A DNA stretch of 64,000 nucleotides from Colletes latitarsis (Eukaryota; Arthropoda; Insecta; Hymenoptera; Colletidae). Below the pieces are notes generated by a model. It saw nothing but the letters and a program-made list of their open reading frames with translations. It did no database searches and was not told the DNA's origin. Shown here piece after piece: positions 14,047-26,747 of the stretch. The translations under genes were made by a program, and so were the position numbers. The stretch covers positions 28,481,422 to 28,545,421 of the forward strand of contig NC_135141.1 of assembly GCF_051014445.1 (NCBI RefSeq), read 5' to 3'. Each line of letters opens with the position of its first letter. The stretch's first letter is position 1.

Positions 14047-15512
14047 CAGGGTGTTCGGCCACCCCTGGGAAAAATTTTAATGGGGGCTTGTAGAGGCCAA
14101 AATAAGACGAAAATCGAGAATACCAATTTGTTGACGGAGGCTTCGTTAAAAAGTTATTAACAATTAACTTAAAAAATTTCAAATCGTTTTGGAAAAATTA
14201 TTTTCGGTTCCGGGTGTCAATTTTAATCATTTTTGGTGAATACACATACCTTCGAAATCCTTCGCGTTTTCGAGAAAAAAATTCAGGAAGGTGTGAAATT
14301 TTTCGACAAAATTAAAATATTTCAAATCGTTTTAAAAAAATTATTTTTAGTTTCAGGGCTCAATTACGATCATTTTTGGTCATTAGACATACCCTCGAAA
14401 TCCTACCCACTTTCGAGAAAAAAATTCGAGATGTGAAATTTTTCGACAAAATTAAAAAATTTCAAATTGTTCTAAAAAAATTATTTTTAGTTATAGGTGT
14501 CAATTCTAATCATTTTTGGTCATTAGACATAACCTCGAAATCCTAACCATTTTCGAGAAAAAAATTCCTTACCGAAAATATAGTTTTTGGCCAGAAATGC
14601 TTCCCCGAAATTTCATGCCAATCTTTAAAACGTCGTAACTTCTGAACGGAATGGACGATTTTAATGTTTAAAAAAGCAAACTACGCGTATTTTGATGGAG
14701 AATATGGACAAATCGCAAAAATATTCGAAAAGTTGGTCCTTGACCCCGCAAAATGAGAAAACCCCCCATAAAAAAGGTCTAATTTTCAAACAGCCATAAC
14801 TCCTACAATTGTGAATATATTTCAATGAAACTTGTTTCTGAAGTAGAGTTCATGGATACCTACAAAAAAGTATTAAACAACTTTTCTGTAGAACGTCAAA
14901 TGAAATTATTAAAAATCAAAAACGAATTTTTAAGGAAAATCGACAGGGGTAGGTGCCTATATTTTTCGGCGAAATTGAAAAGTTTGAAATCGTTCTAGAA
15001 AAATGATTTTCGGTTGTGGGGGTCAATTATAATCGTTTTTGGTCATTAGACATACCCTCGAAATCCTACCCACTTTCGAGAAAAAAATTCAAGAAGATGT
15101 GAAATTTTTCGACAAAATTAAAACATTTCAAATCGTTTTAAAAAAATTATTTTTAGTTTCAGGGGTCAATTACGATAATGTTTGGTTATTACACATACCC
15201 TCGAAATCCTACTCACTTTCGAGAAAAAAATTCAAGAAGATGTGAAATTTTTCGACAAAATTAAAACATTTCAAATCGTTCTAAAAAAATTATTTTTAGT
15301 TTCAGGGGTCAATTACAATCTTTTTTGGTGAATAGACATACCCCCGAAATCTCGCGTATTTCCGAGAAAAAAATTCTGTACGGGCGGAACTTTAAAAGTT
15401 AATAACTTTTTAACGAAGCCTCTATCAACAAATTGGTATTCTTGATTTTCGTCCTATTTTGGCCTCTAGAATTTCCCATTACAATTTTTCCCAGGGATGG
15501 CCGAACACTCTG
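14047..15512. mobile_element. non-autonomous DNA transposon, CAGGGTG family (copy B, complete)
   Basis: Both termini are present: CAGGGTGTTCGGCCACCCCT on the left and its inverted counterpart ...GGATGGCCGAACACTCTG on the right. Each is flanked by TA (14045-14046 and 15513-15514), as expected for a TA-target family. The terminal inverted repeats extend about 100 bp inward (GGGGGCTTGTAGAGGCC, AAAATAAGACG, GAGGCTTCGTTAAAAAG). Inside are several ~140-bp minisatellite units and a unique core at about 14575-14960. Frames such as 14233-14436 and 15039-15245 are translations of the minisatellite, not genes. Confidence 0.88.
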
Positions 15513-15514
15513 TA

Positions 15515-16325
15515 TGTGTTTTTCAATAATTTATTCTTGTAGATGGAAATAAACACTCAAATATGTATAATATTCATTAAAAATTGAAAGAAACCTATTT
15601 TTTGCATTTATTTTTACTAAATGTTGTTTATTATACTGCATTTGAGAGGTATAACGATAACAAACAATCTAAAAATCAACAATATGATATTTTCTTAACT
15701 ATTTATATTTTAAATTTACTCAAACTTAAACCCTACAAATGTCTCAATATGTAATTAATGAGATCTATATTATGAGAAACAAGTTTCTTTTTTCATTTTG
15801 CAAATCACCATTACAGTGTACGTATGATGGAAAAATGATGTATCTTTCCAACTCGAACTGCCCAAATTGGTGTCGTTTGGCGATACCATTGTTCGATTAC
15901 TATCGTGTGGGGAATAAGAAGCTCTTCCACCAGCTCGTAACATGTTCACGCTGAACTAGACGCGGATTAAATTCGATTCGCCGGCGTGTAAACTAAGTAG
16001 GATCGGATTAGAACGACGCTATCAGCGTAGCCATCGAATACACAAGGAATTATAGGAAGGCCCAGCAGGAGGGGGTAGAAGGACAACCACCAGGATCGAT
16101 TTCGCGTCATCGAAATGCCATTTTCTCGACAATTTACTCTTCCCGGGTAGATGAAATCTATTTCGAGAAATAAGTGTTGTTTAATTGGTGTTTGGGATCG
16201 TTTGTTCCAGCGATCGGGCTGTGCGAATCGAACGTGGTCAGGCGTATTATAACTTGAATAGTTGCGGACCAGGATATTGATACTCCAATAACACGGTGGA
16301 ATCTCTCTAACCGTAGTAATAGACA
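15515..16325. other. unique DNA between transposon copy B and the macrosatellite
   Basis: AT-rich to about 15.9 kb, then of more balanced composition. The minus-strand frame 15967-16365 (132 codons) runs into the macrosatellite and has no recognisable domain. Confidence 0.5.
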
Positions 16326-16822
16326 GACCACTTAGTCGAGTGACTGTTTCGACGATAGAGTGCATTATTATTAACTCAAAAATATTACATCTTGATCCTA
16401 TCCCGGAATGTGACTTTGAAAATCACGTTTCATGAATTCATTTGCTCATACTTGGAAGTTAGTCAAACTTTGGTACACGCGACTCAAAGTCCCCGGATTA
16501 GGTTCAATGAACGTAAAATTGACTAATCGATTGTCCCTAAACAATTCGAACCCAAAATTCAATTTCATTCAGCAAACGTTAAAACTCGTTAAATTTAATA
16601 AATCACTCTCAAAAAAAGTCACCTGTACGAGATAATTAAAATGGGGCAACTTTTATCCAGGATTAAAGAATATAATTTTTATTGTAAGTCACAGACAGAA
16701 GCTACCTTTGGGATGAAATTTTGTTCCTTTTCTAAATTCTTTCAACCGGAAATAATTAAGTATAAATCATAGGCGTACGTTAACCTCTAACAAATAGTAT
16801 ACACTCGGTCATCGAAGCAGCA

Positions 16823-16863
16823 CCCAGACCTAACCCAGACCTAACCCAGACCTAACCCAGACC
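16823..16863 (-). repeat. telomere-like tract (TTAGGTCTGGG)n, junction 1
   Basis: Three full CCCAGACCTAA repeats plus an 8-nt partial on the plus strand, which is TTAGGTCTGGG on the minus strand. The tract lies exactly at the junction of macrosatellite units 1 and 2. Confidence 0.9.
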
Positions 16864-16925
16864 ACTTAGTCGAGTGACTGTTTCGACGATAGAGTGCATT
16901 ATTATTAACTCGAAAATATTACATC

Positions 16926-17186
16926 TTGATCCTATCCCTGAATGTGACTTTGAAAATCACGTTTCACGAATTCTACGAAATGTTATATAAATTTGCTCAT
17001 ACTTGGAAGTTAGTCAAACTTTGGTACACGCGACTCAAAGTCCCCGGATTAGATTCAATGAACGTAAAATTGACTAATCGATTGTCCCTAAACAATTCGA
17101 ACCCAAAATTCAATTTCACTCAGCAAACGTTAAAACTCGTTAAATTTACTAAATCACTCTCAAAAAAAGTCACCTGTACGAGATAA
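16926..17186 (+). other. 86-codon open frame in macrosatellite unit 2
   Basis: Starts MILSLNVTLKITFHEFYEML and ends KKVTCTR. The same frame is open at 18039-18299 and 18590-18850 with only conservative differences (D/G and N/S). It is broken in unit 1 by a 17-bp deletion and in unit 3 by an 11-bp insertion. Indels that are not multiples of three argue against selection on the frame. No domain is recognised. It is most likely an open frame by chance, copied by tandem duplication. Confidence 0.25.
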
Positions 17187-17373
17187 TTAAAATGGGGCAA
17201 CTTTTATCCAGGATTAAAGAATATAATTTTTATTATAAGTCACAGACAGAAGCTACCTTTGGGATGAAATTTTGTCCCTTTTCTAAATTCTTTCAACCGG
17301 AAATAATTAAGTATAAATCATAGGCGTACGTTAACCTCTAACAAATAGTATACACTCGGTCATCGAAGCAGCA

Positions 17374-17414
17374 CCCAGACCTAACCCAGACCTAACCCAG
17401 ACCTAACCCAGACC
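17374..17414 (-). repeat. telomere-like tract (TTAGGTCTGGG)n, junction 2
   Basis: The same 3.7-copy tract as at junction 1, between macrosatellite units 2 and 3. Confidence 0.9.
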
Positions 17415-17935
17415 ACTTAGTCGAGTGACTGTTTCGACGATAGAGTGCATTATTATTAGCTCAAAAATATTACATCTTGATCCTATCCTTGAATGTGACT
17501 TTGAAAATCACGTTTCACGAATTCTACGAAATGTTATATAAATTTCCTCATACTTGGAAGTTAGTCAAACTTTGGTACACGCGACTCAAAGTCCCCGGAT
17601 TAGGTTCAATGAACGTAAAATTGACTAATCGATGGGTGGAATATTGTCCCTAAACAATTCGAACCCAAAATTCAATTTCACTCAGCAAACGTTAAAACTC
17701 GTTAAATTTAATAAATCACTCTCAAAAAAAGTCACCTGTACGAGATAATTAAAATGGGGCAACTTTTATCCAGGATTAAAGAATATAATTTTTATTATAA
17801 GTCACAGACAGAAGCTACCTTTGGGATGAAATTTTGTCCCTTTTCTAAATTCTTTCAACCGGAAATAATTAAGTATAAATCATAGGCGTACGTTAACCTC
17901 TAACAAATAGTATACACTCGGTCATCGAAGCAGCA

Positions 17936-17976
17936 CCCAGACCTAACCCAGACCTAACCCAGACCTAACCCAGACC
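17936..17976 (-). repeat. telomere-like tract (TTAGGTCTGGG)n, junction 3
   Basis: Identical 3.7-copy tract between macrosatellite units 3 and 4. Confidence 0.9.
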
Positions 17977-18486
17977 ACTTAGTCGAGTGACTGTTTCGAC
18001 GATAGAGTGCATTATTATTAACTCGAAAATATTACATCTTGATCTTATCCCTGAATGTGACTTTGAAAATCACGTTTCACGAATTCTACGAAATGTTATA
18101 TAAATTTGCTCATACTTGGAAGTTAGTCAAACTTTGGTACACGCGACTCAAAGTCCCCGGATTAGGTTCAATGAACGTAAAATTGACTAATCGATTGTCC
18201 CTAAACAATTCGAGCCCAAAATTCAATTTCACTCAGCAAACGTTAAAACTCGTTAAATTTACTAAATCACTCTCAAAAAAAGTCACCTGTACGAGATAAT
18301 TAAAATGGGGCAACTTTTATCCAGGATTAAAGAATATAATTTTTATTATAAGTCACAGACAGAAGCTACCTTTGGGATGAAATTTTGTCCCTTTTCTAAA
18401 TTCTTTCAACCGGAAATAATTAAGTATAAATCATAGGCGTACGTTAACCTGTAACAAATAGTATACACTCGGTCATCGAAGCAGCA

Positions 18487-18527
18487 CCCAGACCTAACCC
18501 AGACCTAACCCAGACCTAACCCAGACC
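18487..18527 (-). repeat. telomere-like tract (TTAGGTCTGGG)n, junction 4
   Basis: Identical tract between macrosatellite units 4 and 5. The array then ends at 19039 without a further tract (GCAGCACC is followed by unique DNA). Confidence 0.9.
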
Positions 18528-19039
18528 ACTTAGTCGAGTGACTGTTTCGACGATAGAGTGCATTATTATTAACTCAAAAATATTACATCTTGATCTTAGC
18601 CCTGAATGTGACTTTGAAAATCACGTTTCACGAATTCTACGAAATGTTATATAAATTTGCTCATACTTGGAAGTTAGTCAAACTTTGGTACACGCGACTC
18701 AAAGTCCCCGGATTAGGTTCAATGAACGTAAAATTGACTAATCGATTGTCCCTAAACAATTCGAGCCCAAAATTCAATTTCACTCAGCAAACGTTAAAAC
18801 TCGTTAAATTTACTAAATCACTCTCAAAAAAAGTCACCTGTACGAGATAATTAAAATGGGGCAACTTTTATCCAGGATTAAAGAATATAATTTTTATTAT
18901 AAGTCACAGACAGAAGCTACCTTTGGGATGAAATTTTGTTCCTTTTCTAAATTCTTTCAACCGGAAATAATTAAGTATAAATCATAGGCGTACGTTAACC
19001 TCTAACAAATAGTATACACTCGGTCATCGAAGCAGCACC

Positions 19040-21584
19040 GGTTCCACGGACAAATTACCGTCCCACGCGTCACGCAACCTGTTTTCCTCTCGGTGTGCCC
19101 CCCTCCCCCCGTTCTATCCGCGAACTACATCGCCCGCGATAAATAAACGGCCGGGATCCCGTCATCGCGGACCCCTGTTCGCTGATATTTCCGCGGAAAT
19201 AAAACGATTTCGCGCATCGACGTGGAATTTTTCGCCCGGTCGAGGATCCGACGGGGGCGCCATATGGGAAATCAGTTGGGGTATTACCAGCAACGTTATA
19301 ACTGTACGGGTTTGCAGGTTGCACCGGTTGCACACACGCGATCGCCTTGACAGAGAACCCAGCCATGCCTGATTCCTACGAAGCGCGGATCCATATACGT
19401 GTGTGACCCCGCAGGGACCACCCTGCGCGTTGGACGGAGATAAAAAAAAAAAAGAGAGAGACAGCAGAGACGTAGAATAACTTCCCACGTACGAAAACGA
19501 GACGACATAAGGCGTTCTGGGAGGAGGGGGAAAAAGGGGGCCAGTGGGTCCCTGTTTCTCGACCCAACGACGCGAACTGACGCCAACCGTTTAATTTATA
19601 AATTCCTCCCACGATGCTAACTGGTGCGTTCGAGTATCCTCGAAAAGTCTGTCGCGAAATTTCGTCGAGGACGGCGGGGGATGATTCGCAATAAATTATT
19701 CGATAACAGAAATAAACCGTTGCTGAACAGATCTCTTAAAAGTGTTTTTTTTTCGATCAAACGCGTGGTAAAAGATTGTATTCGAGGCAGTTTTTATCGC
19801 GATGCAGATCGAGAAAAAGACTTTCTTAGCGATCTATAAACGATGAAATTGGTGTTTGTGGGCATAGAAACTTATTTTTGCATAAGTCTAATTCGTATCT
19901 GAACTATGTGTAAAGTGGAAAACCGTCTGGATGAGAGTCATCGTTATTAGAGACCTCAAACAAAAATTTCTTGATTTTAAAAGCCTTCAATTTTCGACTT
20001 TTTACGACAAAAACTGTCGAGGAAACAATGTTATTCTCCACTCCAATACTCGTGGAAAGAATAACGTTAAATGCGAAAGGTTCCTCTTAGTTTCTTGCAA
20101 CATCGTCACCCCGCAAGAAGATGTCAAACACCTCCACACACTGGCAAATCTGTGTAAAACGTATCGAAGAAATAAAATGTCTCCCGCAACGTTTTCTTTG
20201 GACATTATTTACGTCTGTGTAAAAGTCGATGTAGAACGAGGAAAAGACAAAAGCGACGTTTTTACTGCAACCCGAGGAAAAAGAAGTAACGCGGGATTTA
20301 TTCGTTCAACTTGTAACCGCTCCGTTTAACCCGGACAGATCTTAAAATATATTATAATTTACAGTGCATCCTTTCTTTCCAAATCCTCCCGTGCCCCATA
20401 AAGCGCGAACGTAATTTCGAAGGAGAATCCAGCACGCAAAAATGATTAAAAAAAATGCTACAGTTTATCTTCAACTTCTTTCCGGGCATTTACTTTACCG
20501 ATGTTCTTCGCAAATTGAACTAACATCAAGAATATTATACAAGTATCTATGTATTTGTAGGTCCAATCTAAATTTTAATGTGTCATTTTCGAAAGATATT
20601 CCGAGCTTCGATCGAGTGCACGATTTAATTCGATCAGAGTAGATCTTTCCCTCAAATCGAGAAGTACTTCCAAGGAACAAACATGGCGACTATTTCGCGA
20701 GCTTCGTCGAATCGCGAAGAAAAATGAGACTTAAAGAAAGAAAAAAGAGGACGAGCCGGAGAAAAGAATCTAACGAAGTTTCCACAACTACGACCAACGG
20801 TTCTAAAGAAAGAAGGGGAGCAGGAAATTACATTGAGGAATTATTTCAGCAGATTTCCTGTCAAGCTTTTACCTTGCACCTGCCCCATCGATCCACGGGA
20901 GTTATGGTACTTCCTCCCTCTTTTAAAAATGCCGAACCGTGTCGAGAAACTTCTGAAATGATTTCTCATTTTCTGTCGGGCCATCAAAAAATACAACTAC
21001 CCTTAAAAAAAAAAAATAAAACGTACGCTGTCATTGAAGTAACTTTTAAGTCAAGAAACCGGAAAAGTGTCTCTTCTCTAATCGCTGTATAAATTACTGA
21101 ATAAAACATTTTCAGACGCTGGTTTCTCGACACGCTGTATAAATTTAGCGGCGTATATATTTTTTTTTTTACCAGCCTTATAACCCGTGGCACATTAAAA
21201 TAACCGCGAACACTTTGCCCGCGTTTCTTACTCTTAGGCGCCGCAACAGTTGGAGCAATCTGCGCGTAACTGATGCGGTGGGAGCTCCAAGTACCGGATG
21301 AAAGCGGCGAACAGTTCGCAAACATAACTCGCGACGCGATAAATTGTTAGCAACGCCCGTATTGCCCGCAATTTGTAACGGTTACGCGATATTACGTTAT
21401 CGTGTAACGCTATCGCATTAGAGAGCAATAAAGCCCCGAGCACGTCTCCCATGAAAGTCGACTCGTAAACAAAAGAAAAACCGTAAATCTTCCGGACCCC
21501 CACTGCTCTGCTTTCCTCAAGAAGATCCACCGATAAGATCAATCTGATCTCACACTAATCGATATAAAGAAATTAATTTAGAAT
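19040..21584. other. unique DNA, no gene recognised
   Basis: GC-richer at 19040-19600, with overlapping frames on the minus strand that shadow one another, then AT-rich. Frames 19931-20329 and 20724-21092 (plus) have no recognisable domains. A purine-rich stretch lies at 20700-20830. Confidence 0.5.
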
Positions 21585-23414
21585 TCTAAAGAAATAAATT
21601 ACCATCGATATTGGGGAGCTTTACAAACACTATAAAATGTATATTTTAATGTATCATTAAACCCTTTTTAGAATCGTATGGGGAATTTAATAATTATGTA
21701 GTAATGTATGAGAAAATTTAAAAACGAGTTCGATACCAATTATACAATACGTATCGAAATAAAGAAATAAATTACCATCAATATTGGGGAGCTTTACAAA
21801 CACTATAAAATGTATATTTTAATCTATCATTAAACCCTTTTTATAATCGTGTGGGGAATTTAAAAATCATGTAGTAATGTATGAGAAAATTTAAAAACGA
21901 ATTCGATACCAATTATACAATACGTATCGAAATAAAGAAATAAATTACCATCGATATTGGGGAGCTTTACAAACACTATAAAATGTATATTTTAATCTAT
22001 CATTAAACCTTTTTTAGAATCGTATGGAGAATTTAAAAATCATGTAGTAATGTATGAGAAATTTATTTGGATTGAAAATTTAAAAACGAGTTCGATACCA
22101 ATTATACAATACGTATCGAAATAAAGAAATAAATTACCATCGATATTGGTGAGCTTTACAAACACTATAAAATGTATATTTTAATCTATCATTTAACCCT
22201 TTTTAGAATCGTATGGGGAATTTAAAAATCATGTAGTAATGTATGCGAAATTTATTTGAATTGAAAATTTAAAAACGAGTTCGATACCAATTATACAATA
22301 CGTATCTAAATAAAAAAATAAATTACCATCGATATTGGAGCTTTACAAACACTATAAAATGTATATTCTAATCTATCATTAAACCCTTTTTAGAATCGTA
22401 TGGAGAAATTAATAATTATGTAGTAATGTATGAGGAATTGATTTGGATTGAAAATTTAAAAACGAGTTCGATACTAATTATACAATACGTATCGAAATAA
22501 AGAAATAAATTACCATCGATATTGGGGAGTTTTACAAACACTATAAAATGTATATTTTAATCTATCATTAAACCCTTTTCACAATCGTATGGGGAATTTA
22601 ATAATTATGTAGTAATGTATGAGAAATTTATTTGAATTGAAAATTTAAAAACGAGTTCGATACTAATTATACAATACGTATCGAAATAAAGAAATAAATT
22701 ACCATCGATATTGGGGAGTTTTACAAACACTATAAAATGTATATTTTAATCTATCATTAAACCCTTTTCACAATCGTATGGGGAATTTAATAATTATGTA
22801 GTAATGTATGAGAAATTTATTTGAATTGAAAATTTAAAAACGAGTTCGATATCAATTGTACAATACGTATCGAAATAAAGAAATAAATTACCATCGATAT
22901 TGGGGAGCTTTACAAACACTATAAAATGTATATTTTAATCTATCATTTAACCCTTTTCACAATCGTATGGGGAATTTAAAAATCATGTAGTAATGTATGA
23001 GAAATTTATTTGGGTTGAAAATTTAAAAACGAGTTCGATACCAATTATACAATACGTATCGAAATAAAGAAATAAATTACCATCGATATTGGGGAGCTTT
23101 ACAAACACTATAAAATGTATATTTTAATCTATCATTAAATCCTTTTTAGAATCGTATGGAGAATTTAATAATTATGTAGTAATGTATGAGAAAATTTAAA
23201 AACGAGTTCGATACCAATTATACAATACGTATCGAAATAAAGAAATAAATTACCATCGATGTTGGGGAGCTTTACAAACACTATAAAATGTATATTTTAA
23301 TCTACCATTAAACCCTTTTTAGAATCGTATGGAGAAATTAATAATTATGTAGTAATGTATGAGGAATTTATTTGGATTGAAAATTTGAAAACGAGTTCGA
23401 TACCAATTATACAT
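21585..23414. repeat. tandem satellite, 172-190-bp unit, about 10 copies
   Basis: The landmark ATTACCATCGATATTGG recurs near 21597, 21771, 21944, 22133, 22322, 22509, 22699, 22888, 23077 and 23250. Two length classes alternate. Long units carry an extra block of about 16 bp reading TTTATTTGGATTGA before AAATTTAAAAACGAG, and short units lack it. The units also share ACAAACACTATAAAATGTAT and ATACAATACGTATCGAAATA. Very AT-rich and noncoding. Confidence 0.95.
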
Positions 23415-24815
23415 TGTTGGTGTATCCGAGTAAGTTTTTGAAAGCGTGTCTGCGATTTGCATTCCGCGATCGTGCGAAGAGTGAAAAAAAAGAATATGGA
23501 GGAAACTGATTTCGTCGAGAGATCGTTAGAAATTAATTGGAACCGACATTGCGCCACGTGTCTCTTCCCCCCGATGGTTTCCGACGGAACAGCTTTAATT
23601 TTGCGCGATTTTCAACCGGAAATCCACGGTATCCGATCCGCTCGAGTGTGACGATTGCGGCCCATTATTGCTAACAAATGCGCGCCGTTTCCTCCCTCTT
23701 CCTTCCCCCCGTCGTTAACCCGAAACAGTAGAGACGAACGGAAAAAAGAGTCACGTGATTTCAATTAATACTTTCGTCGGAGCGTAAGCAATTAGAATGT
23801 CCATTCTACCGCGTATTCTCAATCATTATTTAAGCCGATTGGGGAGGGAACCAAGGAGGACGCAAATTGCCTACAGTTGCGCCCTCGAGTCGCGGAAACT
23901 TTTCTGTCGATAACGTTCGGAACGTCGAGAAATAATTATTAAAACTATTCTTAAAATTATATTATCAGAAACTTGAGTGACCCCTATTTTTTGAAGTTTT
24001 CGATTCCTGCTTGCCATCACGCATTCACGAAAAATTGGACACGATAAAATTATTCGTATTCGAAGAACGTAAAGCTCGCAGAGATCGATAATTTTCTTTC
24101 TTTCGTAAAATTCAGATCTCGATAGAATGTATCTATAATGAAGTAGGAATGTTTCAATTTTTTTGTTCCGCGTGCCAAAGGATTTCCCTTCCCAGACGTT
24201 CGCCGTTCTGCAACAGAGCACGGCGAATCCCCAGTGAGATACATCCGTGCTTCTCGATCGCGAGAGCAAACGCGTAACGGGCGGTGAAAAAAGAAGAGGA
24301 AGGAATTAATCCCGACGAGGAGGAAAGATCGTTTCCCTTGGCTCGAGTAACCCCTAACATATCGATATCGATTAAAGGGTAGGGGGGTGCGTATGAACAT
24401 CTCTGCGAACGAGTAGCCAGGTATTTACACACGCGTTCGAGGGACCCGGCGTCCCTTTATGGCGGTAAAATGCGCAGTGACACGTCGCGTGACCCACAGA
24501 GGGGCGCAACCGAACGTTAAATATTCATCTGGGTGGCCGGTGGCTCCTGGCAACCGGCCAGTCGATGACAGTCTGGCATCTGTTACGGGGAATAAATCCC
24601 CACCGAGAGTGGAGAACTTCATTCGTCGCTACGACTGCGCCCCTGGAACGACCAAACACCGAATTTGCACTTATCGTTGCCGATGGCGAACGTTCCGGTC
24701 GAGATAATACCCCAGAAATAGGGTTTCTGTAATTTACTGATTTTATATGAACTGTGCAAGCGATGAAACTTTCCTGGAATATATTTCTGTATCGGTTTAT
24801 ATTGAGGCAAGATTA
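23415..24815. other. unique DNA, no gene recognised
   Basis: Contains a GC-richer patch at 24425-24720. Within it, GGCCGGT (24535-24541) and ACCGGCC (24553-24559) could form a 7-bp stem. Open frames on both strands (23871-24269, 24050-24400 and 24154-24432 minus; 24459-24707 plus) overlap each other and match nothing I know. Confidence 0.45.
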
Positions 24816-26747
24816 AGTTAGGTATTTCATTCCCTACATTAAGGGTAGCTCCCATCTTTGGAATGTTAATTTTTCTCCATTTTTAATTTTAAGGGTAGAT
24901 TCCACACTTCCAATGTGAAGATCAACAGATGAAAGAAATACAGATTTAATGTGCATATTTCTCCACTAATACCAAAAACGTTTAACTAAATAGGTATTTC
25001 GTACCCAATCTCAAGGGGTAGTTTCCACACCTAAAATGAGAATAAGAACTGATGAAAGAAATATAAGCTTAGTATGTTGAGCATATCTTTCCCCATTAAT
25101 ACCTGAAGCATCTAACTAAATAGGTATTTCGTACCCAATCTCAAGGGGTAGTTCCATCCCTAAAATGAGAACATCAACCGACGAAAGAAATACAAGCTTA
25201 GAATGTTGAGGATATTTTCCCCCATTAATACCTGAAGCATCTAACTAAATAGGTATTTCGTACCCAATCTCAAGGGGTAGTTTCCACCCCTAAAATGAGA
25301 TCAACCGATGAAAGAAATACAAGCTTAGAATGTTGAGGACATTTTCCCCCATTAATACTTGAAGCATCTAACTAAATAGGTATTTCATACCCAATCTCAA
25401 GGGGCAGTTTCCACACCTAAAATGAGAATAAGAACTGATGAAAGAAATACAAGCTTAGTATGTTGAGCATATCTTTCCCCATTAATATCTGAAGCATCTA
25501 ACTAAATAGGTATTTCATACCCAATCTCAAGGGGCAGTTTCCACACCTAAAATGAGAATAAGAACTGATGAAAGAAATACAAGCTTAGTATGTTGAGCAT
25601 ATCTTTCCCCATTAATATCTGAAGCATCTAACTAAATAGGTATTTCATATCCAATCTCAAGGGGTAGTTTCCACACCTAAAATGAGAATAAGAACTGATG
25701 AAAGAAATACAAGCTTAGTATGTTGAGCATATCTTTCCCCATTAATACCTGAAGCATCTAACTAAATAGGTATTTCATACCCAATCTCAAGGGGTAGTGT
25801 CCACACCTAAAATGAGAATAAGAACTGATGAAAGAAATACAAGCTTAGTATGTTGAGGATATTTTCCCCCATTAATACCTGAAGCATCTAACTAAATAGG
25901 TATTTCATACCCAATCTCAAGGGGTAGTTTCCACCCCTAAAATGAGAACATCAACCGACGAAAGAAATACAAGCTTAGTATCTTGTGCATATCTTTCCCC
26001 ATTAATACCTGAAGCATCTAACTAAATAGGTATTTCATACCCAATCTCAAGGGGTAGTTCCACCCCTAAAATGAGAACATCAACCGACGAAAGAAATACA
26101 AGCTTAGAATATTGAGGATATTTTCCCCCATTAATACCTGAAGCATCTAACTAAATAGGTATTTCATACCCAATCTCAAGGGGTAGTTCCCACCCCTAAA
26201 ATGAGAATATCAACCGACGAAAGAAATACAAGCTTAGTATCTTGTGCATATCTTTCCCCATTAATACCTGAAGCATCTAACTAAATAGGTATTTCACACC
26301 CAATCTCAAGGGGTATTTCCACCCCTAAAATGAGAATATCAACCGACGAAAGAAATACAAGCTTAGTATCTTGTGCATATCTTTCCCCATTAATACCTGA
26401 ACCATCTAACTAAATAGGTATTTCATACCCAATCTCAAGGGGTAGTTCCACCCCTAAAATGAGAACATCAACCGACGAAAGAAATACAAGCTTAGAATAT
26501 TGAGGATATTTTCCCCCATTAATACCTGAAGCATCTAACTAAATAGGTATTTCACACCCAATCTCAAGGGGTAGTTCCCACCCCTAAAATGAGATCAACC
26601 GATGAAAGAAATACAAGCTTAGTATGTTGAGGATATTTACCTCCATTAATAGCCGAAGCATCTAAATATTTCATCCCCAACCTCAAAGGCATAGTTTCCA
26701 CCCCTAAAATACGAATATCTGCCGACGAAGGAACTCCAAGTTTGATA
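24816..26747. repeat. tandem satellite, ~129-bp unit, about 15 copies
   Basis: The landmark TAAATAGGTATTTC recurs about every 128-130 bp from 24991 to 26545 (near 25120, 25250, 25378, 25508, 25638 and so on). Diverged copies lie at both ends (24816 and 26670). Units share CCCAATCTCAAGGGGTAG, CCTAAAATGAGA, GAAAGAAATACAAGCTTAG and CCATTAATACCTGAAGC. Two subtypes are interspersed, GAATAAGAACTGATG and GAACATCAACCGACG, which suggests block duplication of multi-unit segments. Noncoding. Confidence 0.95.

Larger units (their letters stand above)
16326..19039. repeat. macrosatellite, five ~551-bp units
   Basis: The landmark GACCACTTAGTCGAGTGACT starts at 16326, 16860, 17411, 17973 and 18524. Unit lengths are 534, 551, 562, 551 and 516 bp, and every departure from 551 has a visible cause. 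Unit 1 has a 17-bp deletion near 16438. Unit 3 has an 11-bp insertion at about 17635. Unit 5 lacks the telomere-like tract at its end. Units are otherwise about 98-99% alike by eye, which indicates recent amplification or homogenisation. Units 2, 4 and 5 keep the same 86-codon open frame. Confidence 0.96.

Noticed and set aside
14233..15245. Similar ~68-codon frames at 14233-14436 and 15039-15245, also seen near 36.0, 57.2 and 63.7 kb, suggesting a small protein family
   Set aside because: All are translations of the ~142-bp minisatellite inside the CAGGGTG transposons. They occur on either strand according to element orientation.
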